A stretch of DNA of 58,346 bases. Source: Bradyrhizobium valentinum (GTDB taxonomy: Bacteria; Pseudomonadota; Alphaproteobacteria; Rhizobiales; Xanthobacteraceae). Below the pieces are notes generated by a model that saw only the letters and a program-made list of their open reading frames with translations, did no database searches and had not been told where the DNA came from. Positions 1-7,814 of this stretch are shown here, piece by piece. Position 1 is the first letter of the stretch; the number at the start of each line of letters is the position of its first letter. The position numbers and the translations under genes were made by a program. Location of the stretch: assembly GCF_001440405.1 (NCBI RefSeq), contig NZ_LLXX01000148.1:1-58346 (forward strand). The letters are read 5' to 3'.

Positions 1-120
1 AGAGGCCGCGACCGCGCCGACCGACTGCCCGACGCGGGCCTGCGGCGGCGCAGCGAACCGCCACCGGTGCGGCATCCGCCCGCGCCGTCCAGCCTGTTCG
101 GTCGCCGCGTTTTGGATTAG
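1..120 (+). CDS. 3' end of an unidentified protein (partial)
   Basis: Frame 1 is open from the first base of the window to a TAG at 118-120, giving 39 residues rich in Arg and Pro and ending SSLFGRRVLD. The stretch is very GC-rich and has no stop in this frame, which fits the C-terminal tail of a protein that begins outside the window. No domain can be recognised. The call depends only on the open frame, which is common by chance in GC-rich DNA. Confidence 0.4.
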   Translation, partial: RGRDRADRLPDAGLRRRSEPPPVRHPPAPSSLFGRRVLD

Positions 121-169
121 AATTATCGGATAACTGGCATGTGAAAGGGAACCAACAGGGGACCTGCCC

Positions 170-487
170 ATGACTCATATCGAAGAAACCCCACGCAAGC
201 TCACTTTGAAAGCAGGCTCGACAACGCTGACGCTCGACAAGGAGTTCGGCAAGGCAACGCTGCAGCAAAAAATGCTGCTGTGGAAAAAGAAACCTGTCGA
301 GTTCGCGCTCGACGACATCGACGACATCGCGGTGAAGTCGGACATCGACGGCCTGTCAGGCGCGCCAATCCACCATAGCGTGTTGCACCGGCGTACTGGC
401 GAGATCACGGTTCTCACAACCGAGGAAGCCAAGGACGCCGACGAAACGGTCAAAAAGCTGCGTGGATTTGTTGGACTGCAGGGTTGA
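170..487 (+). CDS. conserved hypothetical protein, 105 aa
   Basis: A small soluble protein with no signal peptide or membrane segment. The N-terminal half alternates charged and hydrophobic residues (for example LTLKAGSTTLTLD), suggesting beta-strands, and the C-terminal part is helical and charged. The ATG at 170 follows AGGGGACCTGCCC, a usable ribosome binding site. The dense acidic and lysine content and the clean start favour a real gene. I do not recognise the family and no function is proposed. It lies alone, upstream of a broken DUF2000 fragment on the opposite strand. Confidence 0.65.
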   Translation: MTHIEETPRKLTLKAGSTTLTLDKEFGKATLQQKMLLWKKKPVEFALDDIDDIAVKSDIDGLSGAPIHHSVLHRRTGEITVLTTEEAKDADETVKKLRGFVGLQG

Positions 488-533
488 GGAGCAAAGCGGT
501 TACTGCTCGGCTTCCGCGCTTGTGCGGACGCTG

Positions 534-672
534 CTAGCTGTGAAACTTCAGCCCGCCGACCATCTTGTCGATCACCTTGCGCTCGGCACGCATCGCGATC
601 CCGACGAGATTAAGCTCGGCGCGGATCACGCCTTAACCACCTCGCGGTTGGCGGCGTCGTGCGTGGTCTTGA
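534..672 (-). pseudogene. broken 3' fragment of a DUF2000-type gene (duplicate of 1888-2026)
   Basis: The 139 bases at 534-672 match 1888-2026, the 3' end of the intact DUF2000 gene, almost base for base, including the TAG stop (read here as cta at 534). Translated on the minus strand it still spells THDAANREVV and related C-terminal residues. A one-base deletion near 631 (cgccttaacc against cgcccttgacc in the intact copy) shifts the frame and creates an early TGA. The N-terminal two-thirds are missing. The fragment is therefore a dead partial duplicate. The residues that continue the frame upstream (RLTSAGARLL) faintly resemble a LysR-type segment, but this is too short to call. Confidence 0.8.
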
Positions 673-738
673 CTATCGTGGGCCGGGGGCGCTGTTTCAG
701 AAGCCGCGCCCCGGCCGAGGTCAGACGCATCCCTATTC

Positions 739-1605
739 TCAGCGTGTATCGACCCTGTAAGCCACAATAGTGCCCTCCATCATCATCGGGATCATGACGA
801 TGCCATCCGGTCCCATCCCGAGGTCGGCGCTCCCCTTCGCGAGTGGAAGTAGGCGCGTCGCTGTGCCATCGCTCGCGATGCGGAACAGCCCGCCGGTCAT
901 CCAATCGGTGGCAAGATAGCCGCCCTTGCCATCGGGTTCGACGCCGTCGAGATTACCGACTGGTGTCGAGCTACCTAGATCGGACACTTTCTTCGTCGCG
1001 AGATCGACCGCCTTCATGCGGCCGGGCACCTTCGTTGAGAAGTCCGGGGCCATCTTGCCCCACGACGCAACCACAAGCCGGCCGTCTTCGACGAGGAGCC
1101 CGTTCGGATTTTCGAGCGCGTCATCCTGCAACAGGAGAGACAGCTTGCCGCCGTCGAGCACCCAAATGCTGTTTGACACCATATCGGAAGCGTAAATCCG
1201 TCCACTCTTGTCAGCCGCGAGGTCGTTCAAGAACTTGGATCCGGGTGCCTCGAACCGGTTCAGGACTTCGCCCTTGGCGAGGTCGATTTCCGCAATCCGG
1301 TCCACATCTGCGACGTATAGTTTGCCATTGGCAAGCGCGAGCCCGGTCGGACTGTCGAGTCCCTTGGCCCACTCGATTGTTACGACCTTTCCATCCGGCC
1401 CGAGCTTCGAAACGAAGCCGTTGCCATCCTTTTTCATCGGATCGCCGTTGACGTTCGAAACATAGACGGCCCCCGCAGCTCGGTCGAATACCGCCGATTC
1501 GGGGTTCTTGAAGCCACTCGCCTCCCACAGCTTCTGAGGTTCCGCGGCGCCGGCGCTGAAGGTAAGAACAGCTAACATTAATGCGGAGAGCTGAGGTGTC
1601 CTCAT
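739..1605 (-). CDS. secreted SMP-30/gluconolactonase-like beta-propeller protein
   Basis: The 288-residue product starts with a signal peptide (hydrophobic LSALMLAVLTFSAGAA, probable cleavage after AGAA). The rest consists of propeller-like strands with repeated motifs: SPTGLALANGKLYVAD, FLNDLAADKSGRIYASD and GNLDGVEPDGKGGYLATD. The Asn-Asp and Asp residues in these are the kind that bind metal in the SMP-30/gluconolactonase family. The ATG at 1605 is chosen over an upstream start because GAGGAGG lies directly before it and the signal peptide begins there. It probably acts in the periplasm; the substrate is unknown. The gene sits between the two copies of the DUF2000 3' end. Confidence 0.75.
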   Translation of the reverse strand: MRTPQLSALMLAVLTFSAGAAEPQKLWEASGFKNPESAVFDRAAGAVYVSNVNGDPMKKDGNGFVSKLGPDGKVVTIEWAKGLDSPTGLALANGKLYVADVDRIAEIDLAKGEVLNRFEAPGSKFLNDLAADKSGRIYASDMVSNSIWVLDGGKLSLLLQDDALENPNGLLVEDGRLVVASWGKMAPDFSTKVPGRMKAVDLATKKVSDLGSSTPVGNLDGVEPDGKGGYLATDWMTGGLFRIASDGTATRLLPLAKGSADLGMGPDGIVMIPMMMEGTIVAYRVDTR

Positions 1606-1887
1606 GGTAGCCTCCTCGTGCTGCCCCGACGAACGAACAAGCCAGTCACGGCCGGTGTTCCTCGGTTCTTCTTTTAAATTGCGCAGCGCCGGATTAGGCG
1701 GGCAGACCAGCATCTCGCGATGAGTTCGACTGTTTGGCGCGGCGAGCACTGCACCAACGATGTCCGGTCCGAGGATTGACTTACCAAGTCAACTCAGCAG
1801 TTAGCGCGGCGGCTGCTTTGAGGTCACCCTTCAACGATGCAGCCATGGCACAATGCCGGGCCAACAGCTCAGGCTTGCTCGAAACGC

Positions 1888-2298
1888 CTAGCTGTGAAAC
1901 TTCAGCCCGTCGACGATCTTGTCTATCACCTTGCGCTCGGCGCGCATTGCGAGGCCTACGAGATTGAGCTCGGCGCGGATCACGCCCTTGACCACCTCGC
2001 GGTTGGCGGCGTCGTGCGTGGTCCTGAACATGTCCTCGGTATAGACCGCGGGCGTGACGTTCCTCGCGAGCGCCCGTTCGAGCGCGCGCGAAAGCGCCGG
2101 CCGGTCGGCGCCGTAGATCAGAATCGGCTGGCCGATCAGCGACAGATATTTCGTGCCCGATGCGTCGCCATAGGGCTCGCCGATACATTCGGGAAAGGCG
2201 GCAGCGATGCCGCCGGCCAGGAATGACGCGACGTTGAGCTTCTGCCACGCTTCGAGGTCGGTCCGGATCACGACCGCGATCTTGGTGTCGAATTGCAT
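1888..2298 (-). CDS. DUF2000 family protein
   Basis: A 136-residue soluble protein beginning MQFDTKIAVVIRTDLEAWQK and containing the DUF2000 features KLNVASFLAGGIA, a central LIGQPILIYGAD strand, and a C-terminal segment with FRTTHDAANREVVKG. Members of this family are compact single-domain proteins related to peptidyl-tRNA hydrolase-like folds, but no activity is established. Length is normal for the family. The ATG at 2298 follows GCGGAGTAATC, a good ribosome binding site. A second, inactivated copy of the last third of the gene lies at 534-672. Confidence 0.8.
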   Translation of the reverse strand: MQFDTKIAVVIRTDLEAWQKLNVASFLAGGIAAAFPECIGEPYGDASGTKYLSLIGQPILIYGADRPALSRALERALARNVTPAVYTEDMFRTTHDAANREVVKGVIRAELNLVGLAMRAERKVIDKIVDGLKFHS

Positions 2299-2383
2299 GA
2301 TTACTCCGCTAGTGATCTGGGCATTAAGTGATTAGCGGCGACGCTTCAACGTCAAGCAAAGACATCACCCTGCCGACCTCCGC

Positions 2384-3046
2384 CTAAGTTCTCTTTAAGT
2401 AGGGACCGTTGAGAGTGAACTTTCCCGGAGAAAGAGCAACGCTGCTGCCGGACAAGCCAGCTGTAAATTTGGCGACCCACGGCAGTCTTGCTTCGATGGC
2501 TGCTGTAATGGCGTCAGTCGTCATCTCGATAGTGACGCCTCGCCAGCGGACACCGGGACCAAATGTCTGCTCTATCTGATCGACAGAAATTAGTTTCACA
2601 GTCGCAGGATCGGTTGAACTGGCGAACGTCACCAGGGTGGGCAGATTGTCAGGCTCCAGCTCCCATTTTCCGCGAAGCTCGGAAAGCGATGCCAGTTGGT
2701 GATCATCAAATAGATTCATCTTGAAATGCTTCGGCACAAGAAATGCAGGATAGGCATGCCCTTCCGCGAATGGACCGGACGCCAGAAGCGCTACAATATT
2801 TCGGCCGTTCCCGAGATCGACAAATGCAGCTTCTCCCCGCTCAGCGTATTCGAGCGGATTAACGCCGGGCAGGAAAACCGGCTGTTTGCTGACACTCACC
2901 TCGATCACGCTCGAACCGGAACGGAGCTGGCCGTCGACTTCGACATTCACGGTCATGCGATAGCGATAGCTGTAGGTCGGATATTTGAGCTTATACAGTA
3001 CGACGACTAAGGCGATGATTCCCAATGCGATTGCGAGTCGTTTCAT
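2384..3046 (-). CDS. membrane-anchored hypothetical protein, 220 aa
   Basis: The protein begins MKRLAIALGIIALVVVLYKL, a single N-terminal membrane segment or uncleaved signal, followed by YPTYSYRYRMTVNVEVDG and an otherwise soluble, probably periplasmic beta-rich domain. The start at 3046 has GAGGG upstream; a longer open frame exists but runs through repeat DNA and is rejected. I recognise it only as a conserved hypothetical of the kind seen in rhizobia. The next minus-strand gene upstream, 3136-3528, is separated by a fragment of the dispersed repeat. Confidence 0.65.
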   Translation of the reverse strand: MKRLAIALGIIALVVVLYKLKYPTYSYRYRMTVNVEVDGQLRSGSSVIEVSVSKQPVFLPGVNPLEYAERGEAAFVDLGNGRNIVALLASGPFAEGHAYPAFLVPKHFKMNLFDDHQLASLSELRGKWELEPDNLPTLVTFASSTDPATVKLISVDQIEQTFGPGVRWRGVTIEMTTDAITAAIEARLPWVAKFTAGLSGSSVALSPGKFTLNGPYLKRT

Positions 3047-3099
3047 TGCGCCCTCGTACCGAATTGCATGATGGCTCCGACTCGATGTCAATCCCAGAC

Positions 3100-3126
3100 G
3101 ATGCTTCGTATTGCCCCGGAATGACG
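3100..3126. repeat. partial copy of the dispersed palindromic repeat
   Basis: The stretch GATGCTTCGTATTGCCCCGG followed by AATGACG matches one end of the longer elements at 9032-9135 and 14558-14664. Only this end is preserved here. Confidence 0.6.
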
Positions 3127-3135
3127 ATAGCAAAA

Positions 3136-3528
3136 TCACCCCTTGGCGTCGCAGGCCCAGGCGCGGATGACGCATTCCTTGCCGCCGAATTCGTAGCACT
3201 TCTTGGTCGCGGCGTTGAGCGAGCCCGAAATGCTGGGCTTTACGGCATAGCCGTGGGGACCACAGGGGTTGGTCATGTCGACGGCGAACGCGGCGCAGGC
3301 GCGCTTCATGGTGACCGCGGTGCAGTTGCCCTTGCATTGCTTCAACGCTGCAGCGCGCGCCGGAGCCTCGGCAGGATAATCATAGGCCTGGCCATAGGCG
3401 CCGCACTTGCCGACGGCGAATGCGCCCGCCGCCCAAGCCCTGGTGATGTAGCTCGAGACGCCCAGTATCAGCGTCAGCGCAATGATAAAGAGCGCGCGGC
3501 GCTGTGCCGCGACGGTCGAAACGATCAA
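3136..3528 (-). CDS. secreted DUF4189-like cysteine-rich protein
   Basis: A 130-residue protein with a signal peptide (RRALFIIALTLILGVSSYITRAWA), then AAGAFAVGKCGAYGQAYDYP and a pattern of alanine-rich helices and cysteine pairs (ALKQCKGNCTAV, RACAAFAVD, CYEFGGKECVIRAWACD). This is the pattern of DUF4189 proteins, small exported proteins that are likely disulfide-bonded in the periplasm. Function is unknown. The start codon at 3528 lies after GGGGAGGGGAC on the minus strand, a strong ribosome binding site. Confidence 0.75.
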   Translation of the reverse strand: MIVSTVAAQRRALFIIALTLILGVSSYITRAWAAGAFAVGKCGAYGQAYDYPAEAPARAAALKQCKGNCTAVTMKRACAAFAVDMTNPCGPHGYAVKPSISGSLNAATKKCYEFGGKECVIRAWACDAKG

Positions 3529-3599
3529 AGTCCCCTCCCCCGAGGTAACGCGAGGATTTTAGCGGGGGCGAGTTTCCAGTTGGTGAATGGAGTTCGTGT

Positions 3600-3741
3600 A
3601 TTGGACCCTCATGGTGAGGAGGCGCGAATGCGCCGTCACCGGACGATGCTTCGCATCGCCGGGAGAACCATGTGGCCCCGCTCGTGCCATTCATCCTTCG
3701 AGACGCGCGAAGACGCGCTCCTCAGGATGAGGTCTGGCTGA
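3600..3741. repeat. palindromic intergenic repeat flanking the IS element
   Basis: The stretch carries several short inverted repeats, including CCTCATGGTGAGG at its left end and CTTCGAGACGCGCGAAG with CTCCTCAGGATGAGG at its right end. It has no convincing coding frame. It looks like one of the palindromic intergenic elements common in Bradyrhizobium, and the IS element begins immediately after it. Confidence 0.55.
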
Positions 3742-3816
3742 TGGTGTGGACGGCCCCCTACGGCATCAGTTGTGCCAGAATGAGGTTGTTGCAAATCTCA
3801 GACAAGGGAGCCGTCC

Positions 3817-4853
3817 GTGAAGCAGATTAGCCGCATTGGCATGGATACGTCGAAGTATATTTTTGTACTGCATGGAGTTGATGCGGCGGAGCAGGTGGTG
3901 TTGCGCAAGAAACTTTCGCGCAAGCAGGTGCTGGAGTTCTTTGCCAAATTGCCGCCGACGCTGATCGGGATGGAGGCCTGCGGGGCTTCGCAATATTGGG
4001 CGCGGGAGCTTCGCAAGCTTGGTCATGAGGTGAAGCTGATGGCTCCGCAATTGGTGAAGCCCTACGTGATGCGGAACAAGAATGACTGGCGGGATGCGGA
4101 AGGCCTGTGTGAAGCGATGAGCCGGCCGAGCATGCGGTTTGTGCCGGTAAAGAGCGCCGAGCAGCAGGCTGCATTGATGCTGACAGGAATCCGCGATGGA
4201 TTGATCGCCCGGCGCACTTGACCAATACGATCCGCGGCCATGCGGCGGAGTATGGCCTGATTGCGCCCAAGGGGTTGGACAAGATCGAGCCGTTGTTGGC
4301 GCAGATTGCCCAGGACGAGACGCTTCCCGCGATGGCGCGCGAGCTGTTTACGGTGCTGGGCCGCGAATGCACCCGGCTCGAGGGCGAGCTGGAGGCGATC
4401 GAGGCCAAGCTGATGGCCTGGCACCGTGGCGATGATATGGGCCGCCGGCTGGCGCAGATCCCTTCGGTCGGCCCGATCGTGGCGACGGCGCTGGTGATGA
4501 AGACACCAGATCCGCGCGCGTTCCGCTCCGGCAGGCACTTTGCGGCCTGGCTCGGCCTCACGCCCAAGGACCATTCCACCGCCGGCAAGACCAGGCTCGG
4601 CAAGATCACCCGGGCCGGCGATGAGGACCTTCGTCGCCTGCTGGTGATCGGGGCGACCGCGGTGATCCAGCAGGCCAGGCGTGGCCGCGGCCATCACTCG
4701 CGCTGGCTGCTGGCATTGATCCAGCGCAAGCCGCCGAAGCTCGCGGCCGTGGCGCTCGCCAACAAGGTGGCCCGCATCGCCTGGAAGCTGATGGTCACGG
4801 GGGAGGCGTACGACGCGACGCGGATCAATGCCGCGGCGGCAGTCGCCGCTTAA
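3817..4853 (+). pseudogene. IS110-family transposase, frameshifted
   Basis: The N-terminal part (3817-4221) has the DEDD recombinase residues: Asp in IGMDTSKY, Glu in IGMEACGAS and Asp in NDWRDAEGL. The C-terminal part (from about 4218, different frame) has IPSVGPIVATAL and AWLGLTPKDHSTAGKTRLG with the catalytic serine, then LRRLLVIGA. The two parts join at ARRT/LTNTIRGHAAEYG near 4216, where intact relatives have RRTQLTN. The sequence reads cggcgcacttgacc, so about four bases (or one, depending on the ancestral codon) are missing and the first frame ends at TGA. IS110 elements are not known to use programmed frameshifting, so the element is probably not autonomous. Confidence 0.85.
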
Positions 4854-5095
4854 CAGGTTGGCCGGCCGGCGGCTCGTCCGCCGACCGACCCGGAAGCTGC
4901 AAGAGCAGATGGAGCGATCGATCGAGCAACGATGCGAGACAATCCGTGGGACCCATTGGCCGCCAACAGGTCGCCAGGCTGTTTGGAACTCGCATCGCGC
5001 ACACCATCTTGGCCAGCGATCAACACAATCGCACTTACAGGCCGGACATATGGATGCAAGCGATCCGATCTCACTCAAAAAAGCTCTTGTGCCAC
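4854..5095 (+). ncRNA. candidate bridge-RNA region in the IS right end
   Basis: This 240-base non-coding stretch lies between the transposase stop and the right inverted repeat. In the IS1111 subgroup the bridge RNA that pairs with donor and target DNA is encoded in this position. The stretch contains self-complementary segments such as GGCCGGCCGGCGG and CGATCGATCG. The call rests on position and family knowledge; no RNA structure was computed. Confidence 0.35.
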
Positions 5096-5171
5096 GGGGG
5101 CCGTCCACATATGGGTCCCGGCTCCTGATGCGCAATTGCGCATAAGGGCCGGGACGACAGCGGTGGTTACT

Positions 5172-6776
5172 TTACGACCGCCGCGCCGCTTCGAGCGCTT
5201 GCGGGGTGTCGATGTCGAGGAAGGCGCTCTGGCCGTCGACCGGGACTTCAGCCACTGCCTCGGTGTGTTTGGCGATCAGGTGGCGGGCGCCGACGTCGCC
5301 ATCCAGCGTCATCAGTTCCTTGAAGAAGCGCCGCGACCACAGCACGGGATTGCCGCGGCGGCCGTCGCTGACGGGGACTGCGATCAGATGGCCGCGGTCC
5401 GGCGCAAAGGTTTCGATCAACTGATCGATCAGTTTGGCAGAGATCAGCGGCATGTCGCCGAGGCAGACGATGGCGCCGTCGGCGTTTTCTGGCACCGCCG
5501 ATATGCCGGCCTTGACCGAGGACGCAAGGCCGCCGGCGAAATCCGGGTTGCGGACGAATTTTACATTGAGGCCTGCCAGCGCCTGCTCGACCAGTTCGGC
5601 CTGATGGCCGGTGACGACGATGACGTCAGTCGCTTTCGAGGCCAGCGCCTGTTCGGCGACGATCCGCACCAATTTCTTGCCGTCGATTTCGGCCAAGAGC
5701 TTGTTGGGGCCGCCCATCCGCGTCGAGCGCCCGGCAGCCAGAACGATGGCGGTAACGTTTCGATTGGCTTCGAGATCGGCCACGGTGCGCGGCTGCGGCC
5801 GCGTGACGATTTCCATCAGGAGACCGCCGACGCCCATACCGGTCAGTTCCGCGCGCGTGACCTTCAGCCCGGCGAGAAGCCGCATCAGCACCCAGTCAAA
5901 GCCGTTCTCGACCGGCGAGCGAGCGCAGCCGGGCGCGCCCAGCACCGGCACGCCGCCGGCGCTGCCGATCAGGAGCAGATTGCCGGGGTCGACCGGCATG
6001 CCGAAATGTTCGATAGCGCCGCCGATCTCCGTGATCGCGGCAGGGATCACGTCGCGGCGGTCGGCGATCGCGGAAGCGCCGAACACGATCACGAGTTCGG
6101 CGCCGAGGCCGAGCAATTCCTTGATCGAGGCCGCCAGCGCCATCTCGTCGTGCGGCACGCGTCGCTCGGCGATGATGCTGGCGCCGGCCGGGGCCAGCCG
6201 CTCCGCCGTCACGCGCAAGGTCTTGTCGATCACCTTGGGCGCGAGCCCCGGCAAAAGCGTCGAGACCACGCCGACGCGCTTGATGACATAGGGCGCAATC
6301 CGCAGCGTGTTCTTTCCCGCGACTTCAACAGCGACGTCGCGCAGCTTTGCTTCGACGCCGAACGGAATGAGTTTTACCGTCGCGATCATCTCGCCTTCGA
6401 CGACCGGCTTGAAGGCTGAGAGCGTCGCGAAAGTTATTGCTTCGTCGACACCATTGATGCGGTCGACCGCGGCACGATCGACCACCAGTACGCCGGGCTG
6501 CGCCGCGAACAGGTTGGAGCGGCCGGTGAAGGCGCGCTCGACCGTGACGCCCTCGCCGGCAACCGCCTGCGCAATGCTGGCAGCGGCTTCGTCTTCGGAG
6601 ACGTCGCCCTCCTCCAGCCGCACTACCACGATTTCCGCAACGCCGGCCTTGTTGAGCGCCTCGACCTCGGCGGGACCGATCGTGGTGCCTTTCTTGAGCA
6701 CCAGCGATCCCTGCCGCAGCGTGTGGACGGTAACGCCGCCAATCGCGTCTTCCGGACTGGCGGGACCGAACTTCAT
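5172..6776 (-). CDS. molybdopterin-binding/Mo-cofactor cytidylyltransferase fusion (MocA-like)
   Basis: The 534-residue protein has an N-terminal molybdopterin-binding region related to MoeA/MogA (with ELVIVFGASAIADRRDVIPA and GGVPVLGAPGCARSP in residues 200-300) and, from about residue 340, a nucleotidyltransferase domain starting VTAIVLAAGRSTRMGGPNK, followed by VVTGHQ and CLGDMPLI. MocA-like enzymes add CMP to molybdopterin to make the dinucleotide cofactor used by CO dehydrogenase and xanthine oxidase family enzymes. The start at 6776 overlaps the preceding gene by ATGA; a longer open frame upstream is rejected. It is the last gene of the cox cluster, so it likely supplies cofactor to the enzyme of that cluster. 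Confidence 0.85.
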   Translation of the reverse strand: MKFGPASPEDAIGGVTVHTLRQGSLVLKKGTTIGPAEVEALNKAGVAEIVVVRLEEGDVSEDEAAASIAQAVAGEGVTVERAFTGRSNLFAAQPGVLVVDRAAVDRINGVDEAITFATLSAFKPVVEGEMIATVKLIPFGVEAKLRDVAVEVAGKNTLRIAPYVIKRVGVVSTLLPGLAPKVIDKTLRVTAERLAPAGASIIAERRVPHDEMALAASIKELLGLGAELVIVFGASAIADRRDVIPAAITEIGGAIEHFGMPVDPGNLLLIGSAGGVPVLGAPGCARSPVENGFDWVLMRLLAGLKVTRAELTGMGVGGLLMEIVTRPQPRTVADLEANRNVTAIVLAAGRSTRMGGPNKLLAEIDGKKLVRIVAEQALASKATDVIVVTGHQAELVEQALAGLNVKFVRNPDFAGGLASSVKAGISAVPENADGAIVCLGDMPLISAKLIDQLIETFAPDRGHLIAVPVSDGRRGNPVLWSRRFFKELMTLDGDVGARHLIAKHTEAVAEVPVDGQSAFLDIDTPQALEAARRS

Positions 6777-7477
6777 GCCGCCTGTACCTTCGCAGTTTCT
6801 TTCGGCAGCCGCAGCTCGGCGGTGATCTCGGCCATGATCGCGACCGCGATCTCCGACGGCGACACTGCGCCGATGGAAAGGCCGATCGGCGCATGAATGC
6901 GCGCGATGTCTGTGTCGGACGCACCCTGCGCCTTCAGCCGCTCGGCGCGCTTGGCATGGGTCTTTCGCGAGCCCAGCGCGCCGATATAGAAGCAGTCGCG
7001 TTCGAAGGCGTGCAGCAGCGCCGGATCGTCGATCTTGGGATCGTGCGTGAGGGCAACGAACGCCGTGTAATGATCGATGTTGAGCGGCGGCAGCGCCACA
7101 TCGGGCCATTCGGCGACCAGCGGCACGTCTGGAAATCGTTCGGGGCTTGCAAAGGCCGTGCGCGGATCGACAACCGTCACATCGTAATCGAGCGAACGCG
7201 CCAGCGGCGCCAGCGCCTGGCTGATATGGACGGCGCCGACGATGACGAGCCGCGCGGTCGGCGCGTAGACGTTGAGAAACAGTTTTTTGCCGCCGGACTC
7301 GATCATGCCGCTCTTGCCCATGCGGAGCTGCTTGGCTAGTTCGCCCCCCAGCGGATCGGTGGCGATGTCCTTGGCCTTCACCAGCCGCTGCTCGCCATTG
7401 GCGACATCGGTCACCACGATGACCGGACGGCGCGCGGCGCGCTCGGCATTAACCTGCGTAAGAGTTTCCAATTTCAC
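6773..7477 (-). CDS. coxF: XdhC-family protein, C-terminal Rossmann-domain half (CoxF-like)
   Basis: The 234-residue protein contains LVIVGAVHISQALAPLARSL, a nucleotide-binding Rossmann start, followed by YDVTVVDPRTAFASPERFP, VALTHDPKIDDPAL, YIGALGSRKTH and IGLSIGAVSPSEIAVAIMAE, the hallmarks of the XdhC C-terminal domain. XdhC-type proteins insert sulfurated molybdenum cofactor into xanthine dehydrogenase/CODH-type enzymes. The N-terminal XdhC domain is encoded by the separate upstream gene, and the two overlap by ATGA (7474-7477), so they are coupled and probably form a complex. The 3' end overlaps the cytidylyltransferase gene in the same way. Confidence 0.85.
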   Translation of the reverse strand: MKLETLTQVNAERAARRPVIVVTDVANGEQRLVKAKDIATDPLGGELAKQLRMGKSGMIESGGKKLFLNVYAPTARLVIVGAVHISQALAPLARSLDYDVTVVDPRTAFASPERFPDVPLVAEWPDVALPPLNIDHYTAFVALTHDPKIDDPALLHAFERDCFYIGALGSRKTHAKRAERLKAQGASDTDIARIHAPIGLSIGAVSPSEIAVAIMAEITAELRLPKETAKVQAA

Positions 7478-7803
7478 GACTGGCCCACCTTCTCGACAAA
7501 GACGCGGATGGTGCCGCCGCAGGACAGCCCGACATTCCAGGCGGTCTCGTCGGCGACGCCGAATTCCAGCATCTTGGGCTTGCCGCTGGCGATCACGTCG
7601 AGCGCCTCGGTGACCACGGCGCCCTCGACGCAGCCGCCGGAGACGGAGCCCAGGAATGTGCCGTCATCGTTAATGACAAGGCTGGAGCCGGCCGGCCTCG
7701 GGGCCGAGCCCCAGGTCTCGACCACAGTCGCAAGCGCCACGCCGTGGCCGGCCTTCTGCCAGTTCTCGGCGGCTTGCAGAATGTCTTCGTCGCGGTTGAG
7801 CAT
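7474..7803 (-). CDS. XdhC/CoxI N-terminal domain protein
   Basis: This 109-residue protein (MLNRDEDILQAAENWQKAG...) carries the XdhC/CoxI N-terminal signature: GVALATVVETWGSAPRPAGS, FLGSVSGGCVEGAVV and VGLSCGGTIRVFVEKV, with conserved cysteines in SGGCVEG and LSCGG. Proteins of this type handle molybdenum cofactor for CODH-like enzymes. The ATG at 7803 is preferred to a TTG at 7818 because it follows AAAGGGCACCAA. The gene begins 11 bases after the coxE stop and overlaps the Rossmann-domain gene by four bases, so the two halves of XdhC are split but coupled. Confidence 0.85.
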   Translation of the reverse strand: MLNRDEDILQAAENWQKAGHGVALATVVETWGSAPRPAGSSLVINDDGTFLGSVSGGCVEGAVVTEALDVIASGKPKMLEFGVADETAWNVGLSCGGTIRVFVEKVGQS

Positions 7804-7814
7804 TTGGTGCCCTT

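Larger units (their letters stand above)
3745..5109 (+). mobile_element. IS110-family (IS1111-like) insertion sequence
   Basis: A perfect 14-base inverted repeat, TGTGGACGGCCCCC at 3745-3758 and its complement at 5096-5109, brackets a transposase gene with IS110-type domains. The left non-coding end is only about 60 bases and the right about 240, the asymmetry expected of the IS1111 subgroup, which also has subterminal inverted repeats. Both flanks are palindromic repeat DNA (left CTCCTCAGGATGAGG; right GGGTCCCGGCTCC with ATGCGCAATTGCGCAT), consistent with the known preference of IS110 elements for such targets. Exact ends may lie a few bases outside these repeats. No target duplication is evident, as expected for this family. 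Confidence 0.85.

Noticed and set aside
3529..3816. CRISPR-like short repeats before the IS element
   Set aside because: The repeats are inverted, not regularly spaced direct repeats, and match palindromic intergenic elements.
4932..6419. A 495-codon plus-strand open frame
   Set aside because: It lies antisense to the Mo-cofactor cytidylyltransferase gene, has no family similarity, and is rich in Arg, Gly and His, as expected of a shadow frame in GC-rich DNA.
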